Source of the DNA: Dromiciops gliroides
Taxonomy: Eukaryota > Chordata > Mammalia > Microbiotheria > Microbiotheriidae
Assembly (NCBI RefSeq): GCF_019393635.1
Contig: NC_057861.1
Location: 661,257,724-661,321,723, forward strand
Direction of reading: 5' to 3'
Length of the DNA stretch: 64,000 bases
Both the position numbers and the translations under genes were made by a program. The stretch's first letter is position 1, and every line of letters starts with the position of its first letter. This document shows positions 1 to 10,589 of the stretch, piece after piece. Below the pieces are notes generated by a model. The model saw nothing but the letters and a program-made list of their open reading frames with translations, searched no databases and had not been told where the DNA came from.

Positions 1-2895
1 AAACACTGAATTACTGTCATTTGCTACTGTGTCTCCTGTGATTAGTCTATTCCTCTGATCCTCCACTCTATTTCTTAGCCAGTACCAGATCGTTTTGATC
101 ACTGCCACTTTATAGTAAAACTCCAGATTTGGTACAGCTAATCCACCTTCCTGTGCATTTTTTTTTCATTATTTGCCTTGATATTCTTGACTTTTTTTCC
201 AGATGAATTTTGTTATTATTTTTTTAGCTCTTCAAAATAATTTTTAGGTAGTCTGATTGGTATGGTGCTGAATAGGTAGAATTGTCATTTTTACTCTATT
301 AGCTCTGCCTATCCATGAGTAATTGATATCTTTCCAATTATTTAGACCTAGTTTGATTTGTGTGAAAAGTGTTTGTTAATTGTGTTCATAGAGTTCCTGG
401 GTTTGTGTTGGCAAGTAGACTCCTAGTTATTTTATATTATCTACCGTTACTTTAAATGGAATTTCTCTTTCTATCTCTTGCTGCTGGACTTTGTTGGTCA
501 TGTATAGAAATGCTGATGATTTATGTGGATTTATTTTGTACCCTGCTGCTTTGCTAAAGTTGTTAATTTTTTCAAGTAATTTTTGAGTTGATTCTCTAGG
601 ATTCTTTAAGTATACCAGCATATCATCTGCAAAGAGTGATAGTTTTGTTTCCTTCTTGCCTATTCTGATTCCTTTAATTCCTTTTTTTTCTCTAATTGCT
701 AACGCTAACATTTCTACTACAATGTTGAATAATAGAGGTGGTAATGGACATCCCTGTTTCACCCCTGATCTTATTGGGAAGGCCTCTAACTTATCTTCAT
801 TACATATAATGCTTGCAGATGGTTTTAGGTAGATACTGTTAACTATTTTAAGGAAAGCTCCACCTATTCCTAAGCTCTCTAGTGTTTTTATTGTTAGTGG
901 GTGCTGTATTTTGCCAAAAGCTTTCTCTGCATCTATTGACATAATCATATGATTTTGGTTGGTTTTCTTATTGATGTGGTTGATTATGTTAATAGTTTTC
1001 CTAATGTTGAACCACCCCTGCATTCCTGATATAAATCCCACCTGGTCATAGTGTATTATCCTGGTGATCACTTGCTGTAATCTCCTTGCTAATATCTTAT
1101 TTAAGATTTTAGCATCAATATTCATTAGGGAAATTGGTCTATAATTTTCTTTCTCTGTTTTTGCTCTGACTGGTTTTGGTATCACTCCCATATTTGTGTC
1201 ATAAAACGAATTTGGTAGGACTGCTTCTTCACCTATTTTTCCAAATAATTTGTATAATATTGGAATTAATTGTTCTTTAAATGTTTGGTAGAATTCACCT
1301 GTAAACCTATCTGGCCCTGGAGATTTTTTCTTAGGGAGTTCATTAATGGCTTGTTCAAATTTTTTTTTCTAATATGGGCTTATTTAAGGATTTTATTTCC
1401 TCTTCAGTTAACCTGGGCAGTTTGTATTTTTGTAAATATTTATCTATTTTATTTAGATTGTCAAATTTATTGGCATACAGTTGAGCAAAATAATTCCTAA
1501 TTATTGATTTAATTTCCACTTCCTTGGTGGTATCATCACTCATTTCATTTTTGATACTGGTAATTTGGTTTTCTTCTTTCTTTTTTTTAATCAAATTAAC
1601 CAATATTTTTTATTTTATTGTTTTTTCATAAAACCAGCTCTTAGTTTTATTGATTAATTCTATAGTTTTCTTGCTTTCAATTTTATTAATTTCTCTTTTG
1701 ATTTTCAGGATTTCTAGTTTAGTATCCAATTGGGGATTTCTAATTTGTTCTCCTTCTAGCTTTTTAGGTTACATGCCCAATTCATTGATTTCCTTTTTCT
1801 CTTTTTTATTCATGTAAGCAGTTAGAGCTATAAATTTTCCCTAAGCACTGCTTTGGCTGCATCCCATAGATTTTGGTATGTTGTCTCATTATTGTCATGT
1901 TCTTGGATAAAGTTATTGATTGTTTCTATGATGTGTTGTTTGACCCATTCATTCTTTAGAATGAAATTATTTAGTTTACAATTGATTTTCAGTCTACTTT
2001 TCCATGGCTCTTTCTTACATGTAATTTTTATTGCATCATGATCTGAGAAGGATGCATTTACTATTTCTGCCTTTCTACCTTTGACTATGATATTTTTGTG
2101 CCCTAATACATGTTCAATTTTTGAAAATGTGCCAAGTACTGCTGAGAAGAAGGTATTTTCCTCTATCCCCATTCAGTTTTCTTGGGACATCTATCATGTC
2201 TAACTTTTCTAGTATTCTATTAACCTCTTTCACTTCTTTCTTATTTATTTTTTGACTAGATTTGTCTAATTCTGAGAGGGGAAGATTCAGATCCCCACTA
2301 GTATAGTATTACTGTCTAATTCCTCTTGTAACTCATTTAACTTCTCCTCTAAGAATTTGGATGCTATACCACTTGGTGCATACATATTTAATATTGATAT
2401 TACTTCATTATCTATAGTGCCTTTTAGCATCATGTAGTTTCCTTCCTTATCTCTCTTTTTTTTTTTTTTTTTTTTAGTAAGGCAACTGGGGTTAAGTGAC
2501 TTGCCCAGGGTCACACAGCTAGTAAGTGTTAAGTGTCTGAGGCCGGATTTGAACTCAGGTACTCCTGGCTCCAGGGCCGGTGCTCTATCCACTGCGCCAC
2601 CTAGCTGCCCCCCTTCCTTATCTCTTTTAATGAGATCTATTTTTGCCTGTGCTTCGTCTGAGATAAGGATTGCTACCCCTGCTTTTCTTTTTACTTTAGC
2701 TGAATCATAATATATTCTGCTCCAGCCTTTTACCTTTACTCTATGTGTCTCTCTCTGCTTCAAATGTGTTTCTTGTAAACAGCATATTGTAGGATTCTGG
2801 CTTTTAATCCACTCTGCAATTTCCTTCCGTTTTATAGTGGAGTTCATCCCATTCACATTCACAGTTATTATTAGTAACTGTCTATTCCTCTCCAT
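1..2895 (-). pseudogene. L1 ORF2 (endonuclease/reverse transcriptase), degenerate and partial
   Basis: In active elements ORF2p nicks target DNA and reverse-transcribes the L1 RNA. The start codon is the ATG at 2895-2893. The next residues include TVNVNGMNS and CCLQETHL, typical of the L1 endonuclease N-terminus. Endonuclease continues to about 2172 and 1828 in other frames. Reverse transcriptase occupies 1191-427, with SIDAEKAF (motif A region), GVKQGCPL and FADDMLVYL (catalytic motif C). Frame breaks separate 2895-2287, 2172-1828, 1603-1355 and 1191-427. A SINE splits the endonuclease coding sequence. The gene is not functional and runs off the left edge. Confidence 0.93.
2455..2611 (-). 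mobile_element. tRNA-derived SINE (family A) inside the L1 endonuclease domain
   Basis: The reverse complement starts 'ggggcagctaggtggcgcag' and has a B-box-like 'gagttcaaatc', 'cagacacttaacacttacta' and 'ctgggcaagtcacttaac', then an A tail. It is flanked by a perfect 14-bp duplication, ccttccttatctct, at 2441-2454 and 2612-2625. The insertion interrupts L1 ORF2 between the KRDKEG and NYMMLKG segments. This dates it after the L1. Confidence 0.95.
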
Positions 2896-3472
2896 TCTAT
2901 TTACCCCTTTTGTATTTCCCCCCTTCTTTCACCCTATTCCTCCTCACCCACGTTTGTCTTCTTGTCCCTGGTTCCCCCAATCTGCCCTCCCTTTTTATCA
3001 CCCCCTCCCTTTTCTTTACCCTTTTCTCACTTGCTTTTGCCCTCCCTTCTATCAGTCCTCCCCTTTCCCCTTCCCCTTTTATTTCCCTAAAGAATAAGCT
3101 AAGTTTCTTTATCCAAATGAACGTATATGTTATTCCCTCTTTGAATCAAATCTGATGAGGGTAGGTTTGAAACAATGGTCACCCCTCCCTTCTTTCCCTC
3201 TATTGTAATAGGTTTTTTTTCACCTCTTCATATGATGTAATTCAACCCATTCCACCTCCCCTTTCCTCTTCTCCCTATAAGCTCCCTTTTTAACCCCTTA
3301 ATTTCCTTTATGTCATCACATCAAAGACAATTTATATTTATACCCCCTGTGTATAATCCCTCTGTCTGCCCAAATATATTTACAAATCTCAAGAGTTATA
3401 AGTATTATCTTCCTGTGTAGGGATGTAAACAGTTTAACCTAATTGAGTAACTTTTTTTCCCTTTTTCCCTTT
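2896..3472 (-). other. Long L1 inter-ORF spacer, strand-asymmetric
   Basis: The 577 bp between the ORF1 stop (3473) and the ORF2 ATG (2895) are strongly pyrimidine-rich on the plus strand, and so purine-rich in the L1 sense strand, mainly over 2900-3090 and 3180-3300. The ORF1-ORF2 spacer of human L1 is only some tens of bases. I see no third ORF; the small open frames on the plus strand here are composition artefacts. It may have been a translational or regulatory spacer in this L1 lineage, which is inference. Confidence 0.7.
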
Positions 3473-4135
3473 TTAAACTTCTCTTGAGTCTTGTATGTTA
3501 AGATCAAATTTTCTATTCAGTTCTGGTCTTTTCCTCAGGAAACCTTGAAAGTCCCCAGTGTCATTGAATGTCCATCTTTTCCCCTGAAAGAGAATGATCA
3601 GTTTTGCTGGGTAATAGATTCTTGGCTGCAGTCCAAGCTCCTTTGCCTTCCGGAATATCATATTCCAAGCCTTGCAATCCTTTAATGTTGAAGCTGCCAG
3701 GTCCTGAGCAATCCTGACTGTAGCTCCATGATATTTAAATTGCTTCTTTCTGGCTGCTTGGAGTATTTTCTCCTTCACCTGATAATTCTGGAATTTGTCT
3801 ACAATATTCCTTGGAGTTTTCCTTTTGGGATCTCTTTCAGGAGGTGTTCGGTGGATTCTTTCAATGACAATTTTATCCTCTGATTCTATAATATCAGAGC
3901 AGTTCTCCTTAATAATTTACTGGAATATGTTGTCTAGACTCTTTTTCTGATCATGGCTTTCAGGCAGCCCAATGATTCTCAAATTGTCTCTCCTGGATCT
4001 ATTTTCCAGATCAGTTGTCTTCCCAATGAGGTATTTAACATTTTCTTCTATTTTTTTCATTCTTTTGATTCTGCTTGACTGATTCCTGGTGTCTCATGGT
4101 TTCCTTATCTTCCAACTGTCCAGTTTTAATTTTTT

Positions 4136-4275
4136 TTAAGTGGGGCAATGAGGGTTAAGTAACTTGCCCAGGGTCGCACAGCTAGTAAGTGTCAAGTGTT
4201 TGAGGCTGGATTTGAACTCCTGTCCTCCTGACTCCAGGGCTGGTGCTTTATCCACTGTGCCACCTAGCCTCCCCC
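4136..4275 (-). mobile_element. tRNA-derived SINE (family A) inside L1 ORF1
   Basis: The reverse complement shows 'aggctaggtggcacagtgga', 'gagttcaaatccagcctcaa', 'cttgacacttactagctgtg' and 'ctgggcaagttacttaaccc'. It is flanked by an imperfect T/A-rich duplication of about 13 bp, 'ttttaattttt' (4122-4135 and 4276-4288). It splits the ORF1 coiled-coil/RRM region. Confidence 0.92.
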
Positions 4276-4523
4276 AATTTTAATTTTTAAGGCATTGTTT
4301 TCTTCAATGAGATTATGCAACGTTTTTTCCATTTGGCCAAATTAATTTTTTTAAGGCATTGTTTTCTTTAGTGAGATTATGCACCTTTTTTTTCCCCATT
4401 AGGCCAGATGAATTTTTTAAGGAATTGTTTTCTTCAGTCAATCTTTGTGCTTCCTTTTCTAAGCTGCTGATTCTTTTTTCATAATTTTCTTGTGTTGCTT
4501 TTATTTCTCTCAATTGATTTTTT

Positions 4524-5377
4524 TTTAACAAATCAGCATTTATTATACAAGTTCAAGAACATGAGGGGGGAGATGGGGTAGGGGCACATTCAGAACAGTC
4601 AAAGAGGAGCCCTATGGGGGGCAGGGAGGATCTGGGAGCTAGGAGTTGGCTCCAGCCGGTTGTGATCCTGATGTCTAAGCCTTGGTGCGGGGCACACAAT
4701 GAATCACAGGGTCGGGGCAGAGTTTTAAGGGAACGTCAGGGGGCAGCCAGTCACTCATCCAAGCAAAGGGGGGCTGGGACCCTCCGGGGATCAGCCAGAA
4801 GGCTTCCCTTTATGGAGTCAAAGCGTCCCAGCCTGATACCCCCTGACAGTCATTCCTGGAGTCCGTCTTTGTGCTGGAGAAGCATTCATCACCTCTAATT
4901 TCTTGTACTTTGCTTCTAGTTTCTTTGAATATGCATCCAACTTGTAGGCTGCCTGCTCAAGAGGGGCTACTTGCTCCTCAATTAAAGTGATCTGATCCAG
5001 ATAAGGCTGAAGTGCTGCATATTTCTGGTTTAAGTCCTTTAGGTTTCTACTTATGTTTACTGCAATATCTTTCATTTCTAGGTACTTCAAGCTAGTCAGT
5101 TTGTTCATATTCTCCAGAAGTTTATAGTCTTCACTGGTAGCCGTCAGCTCGCCTGTCAGGTATGTGGCCATGTTCTGGTACAGCTCTGTGATGTCTGCCT
5201 CGGCCGGCTCTCTGGCCTCCTCGGCAGTCTCCACCACTGCATTGTCTAGGCGGGGAAAGGAGGAATGGGGATGGGAATACAGGAGGGAAGGGGACAGGAG
5301 AGGAAGGAGAGAAGAGGGGAAGGAAGGGAGGGGGGGAGAGAGGAGAAGGGGGAAAGGAGAGGAGGAAAAGGGATGGA
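4524..5377 (-). pseudogene. BLOC1S2: BLOC1S2 retrocopy (processed pseudogene) inserted in L1 ORF1
   Basis: BLOC1S2 is a small coiled-coil subunit of the BLOC-1 and BORC complexes, which act in lysosome and organelle trafficking. The frame from about 5246 to 4893 carries VETAEEAREPAEADITEL, MATYLTGELTATSEDYKLLE and KYLEMKDIAVNISRNLKDLN, which I recognise as this protein. Against remembered human BLOC1S2 it lacks about four residues before MATYL. Its end shifts so that the frame runs on for about 24 unrelated codons to 4818. The 3'UTR runs left to an AATAAA signal near 4540 and a short poly(T). A 16-bp duplication, tctcaattgatttttt, flanks it (4508-4523 and 5378-5393). Upstream of the coding part, 5377-5247 in sense is a long pyrimidine tract ending in CCTAG, like an intron 3' end. 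No upstream in-frame ATG is apparent. Confidence 0.94.
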
Positions 5378-5577
5378 TCTCAATTGATTTTTTAAATCCT
5401 TTTTGAGCTCCTTCCCAGAAGGCTTTTTTTTTTTTCTTGAGACCAATTCATCTTCCCTCTTGAGGCTTCACATGTAGGCAATTTGGGAGTATTGTCCTCA
5501 TCTGAGTTTGTGTTTGCCTCTTTCCTGTAAACACAGAAACTCTCAAAGGTGAGAGTTCTTTTTTGTTTTTTACTCAT

Positions 5578-6215
5578 AATGCAGCTTATTTTATTTTTTT
5601 ATTTTTTTAAAGTTGAGGTCTCCTCTGGGAGCACCAGGATCCCTGTTTCAAGCTTCTTGTACTGGGATATATGGGCTGTGTCACTGACTCTCTACACTGA
5701 GGCCTCTATGGCTTGTAGATTTTTCACTGCCCTGGACTTCCTGTCAGAGCACGCTGGGATCAGTGGACCTGGCCCTGGGATTCCTGTCCAAGTGCGCTGG
5801 GATGAGTAGGCCTTCTGGTGCCTGTCCTGTGGGTATCCTTCCAGCTGGCAACCTGCCCTCTTGGCTGGTGCAGGTGGGTTTCACCACTGTTCTGCTGTGC
5901 CACCGGCTTGCTGTGCCAGGATCCAAGGGCCTCAGTTGTTTGGCTGTGTCCCACAGCTTCCTGCTGACTTGCCCCACTCTCTACCACACACTGAGTGAGC
6001 TGCAGTGAGCTGAGCCTCCCTTTTGCCCGAGTGAGACTGACCTTTCCTGAAGTCTTCTAAATTATCTCTGTTTGGAAGACTGTGTCTCTTTGTCTCGTTG
6101 CAGGTTCTGTACTTTCAGAATCCATTTAGAGGCTTGATTTAATGTTCTTTTTGAGGGAACAGAAGGAGAGCTCACATGATTTGCTTGCTACTCTCTGCCA
6201 TCTTGGCTCCGCCCC
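5578..6215 (-). promoter_or_regulatory. L1 5'UTR with YY1-like site at the 5' terminus
   Basis: This stretch lies between the ORF1 ATG and the L1 5' end. The reverse complement of 6197-6215 reads GGGGCGGAGCCAAGATGGC. This contains CAAGATGGC, the YY1-binding core that sits at the start of human L1 elements. The region is GC-richer than its surroundings, with several short open frames of no evident meaning. It would have acted as the internal RNA polymerase II promoter. Confidence 0.8.
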
Positions 6216-7668
6216 AACAGTTTATCCCTTTAATGTCCTTCATGATTTCTTTTCCTGTTTACCTTTTTATGCTTCACTAGGGTCTTGTATTTGAAAGACA
6301 TATTTTCTATTTAGTTCAGGTCTTTTCTTTACAAATTCCTGAAATTCCTCTTTTTCATTGAAGTTTTGCTGGGTAAGTGATTTTAGGTTTTGGTACCAGT
6401 TCCTTTGCCCTCTGAAATATCATATTCTATGCCCTCTCGTCCTTTAAGGTAGAAGATGCTTGATCTTGTTTTATCTTGACTGTGGCTCCACAGTATTTGA
6501 ATTCCTTCTTTCCAGCTGCTTCATCTGGGATCTCTGGAATTTGGCTATACCATTTCTGGAAGTTTTCCTTTTGGGATCTCTTTCAGCAGGTGATCTGTAG
6601 ATTCCTTCAGTTTCTATTTTACCTTCTGCTCCTAGAATATCAGGGAAATTTTCCATGATGGATTTGCTTTACTCTGTTTTGGTTTTTTATAAAGTCACTA
6701 GCTTCCATTTGTTCAATCCTAATTCTTAGGCAATTATTTTCTTCTGAGAGCTTTTTAACCTCCTTTTCCATCTGGCTTTTCAAGCTGTTGACTTTTTTCG
6801 CATGACTTTCCTGCATCACTCTCATTTCTCTTTCCATTCTTTCCTCCAGATCTCTAAGTCTTCCTTTTATCTCTCCTATTTTCTCTTCAAAGTCACTTTT
6901 GAGAGCTTCAAAGTCCAGAGACAAATTCATATATTTTTTTGGAAGCTTTGGATGCAGGAGCTTTAATTTTGTTATTATATTCTTTTGAAGGTATATTCTG
7001 GTCTAGCTTGCCCCCAAAGCAGCTTTTGATGGTCTGCTTTTTTTTTTTCTTACTCATTTTTATCCCCTATTTCTTGGCTTTTAACTCCTTCTTAAAGTGT
7101 AGCTTTGCTTCCAGGACACAGTGGACCAGGGGTAATTGGGCTTTTTCTCACGCTGCCTGGCCTGTGAGTAACCACAGCCCGCTTTCTCTTTGACCCAGAA
7201 ACAGAAGTCTGATTGAAATCTGATTCTCTATGATCAGAAACTTGGCATACCTGTGCCCCTCCCCGACTGGGTGGCTGTCCTTCAACTTTGCTTGCTGGTT
7301 CAGAAAGTAGGCTCCCTGCTCCAGTTCCAGCAGAGACTGCAGCTATTACCCCCAACCACTGGGTTCCCCTCACCATTCCTCAAGCCTAGTTTCAGAACAA
7401 GCAGCTGAAGATTCTGAGGCTTTGGTTGGAGGTGCTGCCTGCTTGAGGCTGATCCTGCTCTACACTGTGCTTGTCTCTCAGCCCGAACAGCAGGTGATCC
7501 CAGTCACCTAATGAAGCTGTCTTTGGCTGGAAAAGAGTCTCACTGTGTTCTCATAGGGGTTATGCTACTCCAAGAGTGTTTTATCACATTATTTTTGGAG
7601 GTATGTGGACATGTTTACAGGAGCTGGGAGAGTCACAACCTTTCTTCTGCCATCTTGGCTCTGCCCCC
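6216..7668 (-). mobile_element. Second L1 5' segment (ORF1 plus 5'UTR), head-to-tail
   Basis: It begins at 6216 with sequence homologous to the ORF1-proximal spacer of the first L1 (near 3428, 'aacagttta'). It then covers a degraded ORF1 and a 5'UTR. ORF1 includes a coiled-coil frame at 6930-6640 (FEEKIGEIKGRLRDLEERME) and an N-terminus near 7060 beginning MSKKKK. The 5' end at 7649-7668 is again GGGGGCAGAGCCAAGATGGC in sense. No ORF2 follows, so the copy is truncated at the spacer or was split by the first L1. Confidence 0.88.
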
Positions 7669-8326
7669 TTTTACTTGATTTTTAATTCCCTCTTACAGTG
7701 GGACTCTATTTCCAAGCTACACTGTCCCAAGCTTCAGAGGGTCCCTGGTGTTTCAGTTTGAGGGAGAGCAGGTTTTTCTCTTGCCTGGCCTGTTCTCTTA
7801 TCTGATGATAACTTCAAGCAAACTTGCTAATTAACCAGCCAACAGAACTTTGTGTGCTGTGGTGGGTCTTAGCTTCTTATGAGCTTGTGCCCCTCCCCAA
7901 CCTGGGCCTCCCACCGCTCAAGATTTCTTCCTGGTTCCCTGCTGGGGTGGGATAGCTGAATTCCTCCTTAGGTACCACAGACACCTTTATATCCCCCCAT
8001 TCCCCACCCTGGCCTGGCCAGGCATTCAGCCCTCTCACCCCACCATAAGTTTAGTTCAAGACCATGCTGGTGCTGCAGCTGATTTGGAAGCTCCGGGGTA
8101 AGTTTCTCTGGTGCAGCTTGCCTGGTAACTGGGTTAACATGATCTAGAGGTTGGACTCTTCTTACAGCCTAGCATGGCCCCCTCTGAACTTGGTTGGAAA
8201 ATAATCTCAGCTGTCTTTTTGTGGGTTTTGCTGTTTTGGGGGTTGTTTTATTGCTGTTTTGGGGGTAATTATGTCAGGAGCTCTGTGCATTTAATGTCTT
8301 TCCTCTGCCATCTTGGCTCCTCCCCC
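7669..8326 (-). mobile_element. Third L1 5'UTR, head-to-tail
   Basis: 7669-8326 aligns by eye with the preceding 5'UTR (7070-7668). 'tttttaattccctcttacag' matches 'cttttaactccttcttaaag', and both contain 'cccctccc' and 'ggctc' blocks. It ends at 8307-8326 with a sense-strand terminus of exactly GGGGGAGGAGCCAAGATGGC. It has no ORF1. It is either a separate truncated L1 or a duplicated 5'UTR unit of the neighbouring element. Confidence 0.78.
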
Positions 8327-8335
8327 AGAAGTCCT

Positions 8336-8560
8336 AAATGGCTCTTAATGAAAGAGTGAGATTGGTGACCTTGCACAGTGCTCCATCACTTGAATGTCAT
8401 TCAGTGCAAGTCATGACATCATCTGTTGTCATGGAGTCTTTGAGAATGAAGGACAAGCAACAACAAGATATGAAATGGCCAAGCTTGGATTTGAACTCAG
8501 GTCTACCTGACTCCATTCATCTCTTTATCCATTATACCACACTACCTCTTCTAACAGCTG
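8336..8560. repeat. Diverged SINE fragments (family B plus tRNA-SINE body)
   Basis: 8345-8465 resembles the plus-strand family also seen at 24830-24965 and 35455-35575. Shared text includes 'gtgaccttgcacag', 'gcaagtcatgacatc' and 'gagaatgaaggacaa'. 8466-8550 is a minus-strand tRNA-SINE body ('ggatttgaactcaggtctac', 'atccattataccac'). Both are old and lack clear target duplications. Confidence 0.65.
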
Positions 8561-9251
8561 GTAGCTTATCATCTTTCCTCTATTCAGTTCATCTTTCCAT
8601 ACAACTGTCACATCACAATATATGAGGAAACTGAGGTGCAGATCTTAAGTTAATTGTCTAACTGTTAAGTTTCTAAGTTGGGCAGCCCTTCCACACTGCT
8701 CAAAGCTAATTGGCTAGCATCATTCAAATCTATTGGTTTACTGGACTTGAGGGTGGTCCATGAGCTGTACATACTGATGACAGAGTGAGGAGGCCTCCCA
8801 GGGGAAAAAGCCTTCAGGTAGCTGTGGCTTTTAGTGAGGTAACTTCTATTGTCTGTATTTACAATCCAAAGTCCAACTACATTTCCTTTGAAATTCTCCT
8901 GACTCCGAGCTGGCCTTAAGACAGGTCTGGCCAGGCTCTCTGGGTTTCATAGAACCCCATTATTTTCTCACAGTTGCTCTCTTTATTTTTCAAATACTCT
9001 CAACTATTCCCACATGAATAGTCTTTTCTAGTCTTGGCTACAGGAAATTAAACATTTAATTTCGTAATCTTTCATTATTATTTGAAATGGTTAATCTTTC
9101 TCCTATTCATCCTTTAGCATGTTGAATACCTTACTCATCTGTGCATTTGAGGAAATGACTCAATATCTTCCCTTTTGATGAACATCTAATATTTTCTCTG
9201 ATATTTAGGCTCAGCTTTCAGGATACTATTTTCAATCTTTTAAAAATAATA
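8561..9251. other. Unrecognised stretch
   Basis: I see no gene, recognisable repeat, splice-site pair or ncRNA here. Short open frames only. Confidence 0.5.
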
Positions 9252-9622
9252 TGTAATGATTGGAATAATGCCACCTGCTGGAGAGCTACTGCAGGAAAGC
9301 TCTGCCATGAGGAGAAGGTGCCTGAGGACAAGCCATTTCACTTTTCTTTAGCTTCAGGAAGTGACATTTGCTTGTGGGAGGAAGAAGGGGCGAGGCTGGC
9401 TCTCTCACTCTCTTTCACTAGGACTCTCATGGAGAGCAGAGCAGGAGAGCTGTAGCTCCCCGAGATAGATAGATGAATCTAGGCCTTTCTCTCTCTCTTC
9501 ACCAAATTCTTATTCTTCTTAATAAATGCTTAAAAGTCTAAACTCTTGCTAAAGCTTATAATTGATTGGCAACCACTCATTAGATATTTTAGACAGACTA
9601 GCTAGAATTGTAGTGCCTTACA
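9252..9622 (+). mobile_element. Solo LTR, recurrent family (CTCF-motif LTR)
   Basis: It begins tgtaatgattggaataatgc and ends cagactagctagaatt...cctta ca, homologous over its whole length to the LTRs at 36221-36577, 39570-39926, 16500-16873 and 47772-48136. It contains an AATAAATG poly(A) signal ('ttaataaatgc') and the motif tgccacctgctgg at 9269-9281. No internal region is attached, so it is a solo LTR. The flanks do not show an exact 4-bp duplication, consistent with age. Confidence 0.9.
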
Positions 9623-9721
9623 ATATATGCCATTTTCCCCTTTGATTTCTCATGAAAAAGAAGAATAATCATTTGCTATTCTAATTTTTATCCTTGGAAT
9701 GTGATTTTTCTCCTTATTGCT

Positions 9722-9763
<42 letters not shown>

Positions 9764-10450
9764 TTTTCCTATTTTAATACTATAATTCTTTAGTATTACT
9801 ATGATGTCTATAAGAGACTTCAAATTTGGGGTATCTCTGTGGATTTTCTCCTTTCATACTCCGCTGTTTATTTTTTAATATTTATCAGTATTTTTCAAAG
9901 GATCTATGTTTCTATTTCAAAATATACATATTTAGGATCCTTAGATTATCTTCTTGCATCATAGCTTCAAGTACTATATTCTTATTCTGTTATGTTCTTA
10001 TGAAGTCTTCCACTATTGTTGTCTTTTCATTTTGTTCAAATAATTCCCTTGCCTCTGCATTTTTGCATTACAGTTTTGGACTTCTTGTCATTTAAGAGAA
10101 CCTTAAAGCAAAACCTTCACCTTCTTTAGAGGATTTTGACTCGTTTTCATTTGTTGAGAAGAATTTATGCATGGAGATAGAGCTTTTCTTTTGATATTTA
10201 TTCATTTCTCTGCTTCGGTCATGTTTTATCTATCTTAGTAAGTCACTCTACTGATTTTTTCCTTATGATGTCCTTGCTATAAACATGATTTATGACTCTT
10301 TCTTTTTCTATAGGAATTATTTTGTATCCTTCCTCTAATCTTTGGTTTAATTTACTCTCTTCTCTCAGATTGTCAAGATTACAAAATCTGTGGGCCTTAA
10401 GGTGAAATGGTGATCTAAAGGGACAATGCTGCCTTAGGGACAAAGACTCC
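9623..10450. other. AT-rich stretch with a (TA)n microsatellite
   Basis: 9722-9765 is a (TA)n tract. The rest is AT-rich with stop-ridden frames. The 89-codon frame at 9826-10095 is rich in F, L and S, as expected of translated T-rich DNA, and matches nothing I know. Confidence 0.55.
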
Positions 10451-10589
10451 AGAAGTACCCTATTGTCCAGTCTCTATCTGCCTTTCCCAGTCCTGCTTCT
10501 CTGGACTTCATCCATTTCTATGCAATTTTCATCAGTTCCTCTACCTTTTTTAGTTTGTATGATGGATCTCTTTGGTAATCTGGTAAAGT

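Larger units (their letters stand above)
3473..5577 (-). pseudogene. L1 ORF1 (RNA-binding chaperone), interrupted by a SINE and a retrocopy
   Basis: ORF1p binds L1 RNA as a coiled-coil trimer. The N-terminus begins at the ATG at 5577 (MSKKQKRT). A coiled-coil segment rich in E, K and N lies at 4531-4313. The C-terminal domain at 3778-3473 contains KEKILQAARKK and ITYP-like IYYPAKL residues, typical of the L1 ORF1 C-terminal domain. The frame is cut by the insert at 4524-5377 and the SINE at 4136-4275, and also by point changes between 3780 and 4120. Confidence 0.88.
1..6215 (-). mobile_element. L1 LINE retrotransposon, 5' end complete, 3' end beyond left edge
   Basis: This is an autonomous non-LTR retrotransposon read on the minus strand. 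From 5' to 3' it has a 5'UTR (6215-5578), ORF1 (5577-3473, twice interrupted), an inter-ORF spacer (3472-2896) and ORF2 (2895 to the left edge). ORF2 shows an L1 apurinic-like endonuclease start and a reverse transcriptase with a FADD motif. ORF2 is broken into several frames, so the copy is dead. Two SINEs and a BLOC1S2 retrocopy are inserted in it. Removing the insertions leaves about 1.1 kb for ORF1, which fits an L1 ORF1p of roughly 365 residues. The 3'UTR and poly(A) tail lie outside the window. Confidence 0.93.

Noticed and set aside
2501-2710. Plus-strand frame with a repeated peptide (MPRVTQLVSVKCLRPDLNSG) seen again at 31664, 34064 and elsewhere
   Set aside because: It is the antisense translation of the family A SINE, repeated because the SINE is repeated. 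It is not a protein family.
5164-5446. Open frames on both strands at the right end of the BLOC1S2 copy
   Set aside because: They read through the purine/pyrimidine tract, which is open in several frames through composition alone.
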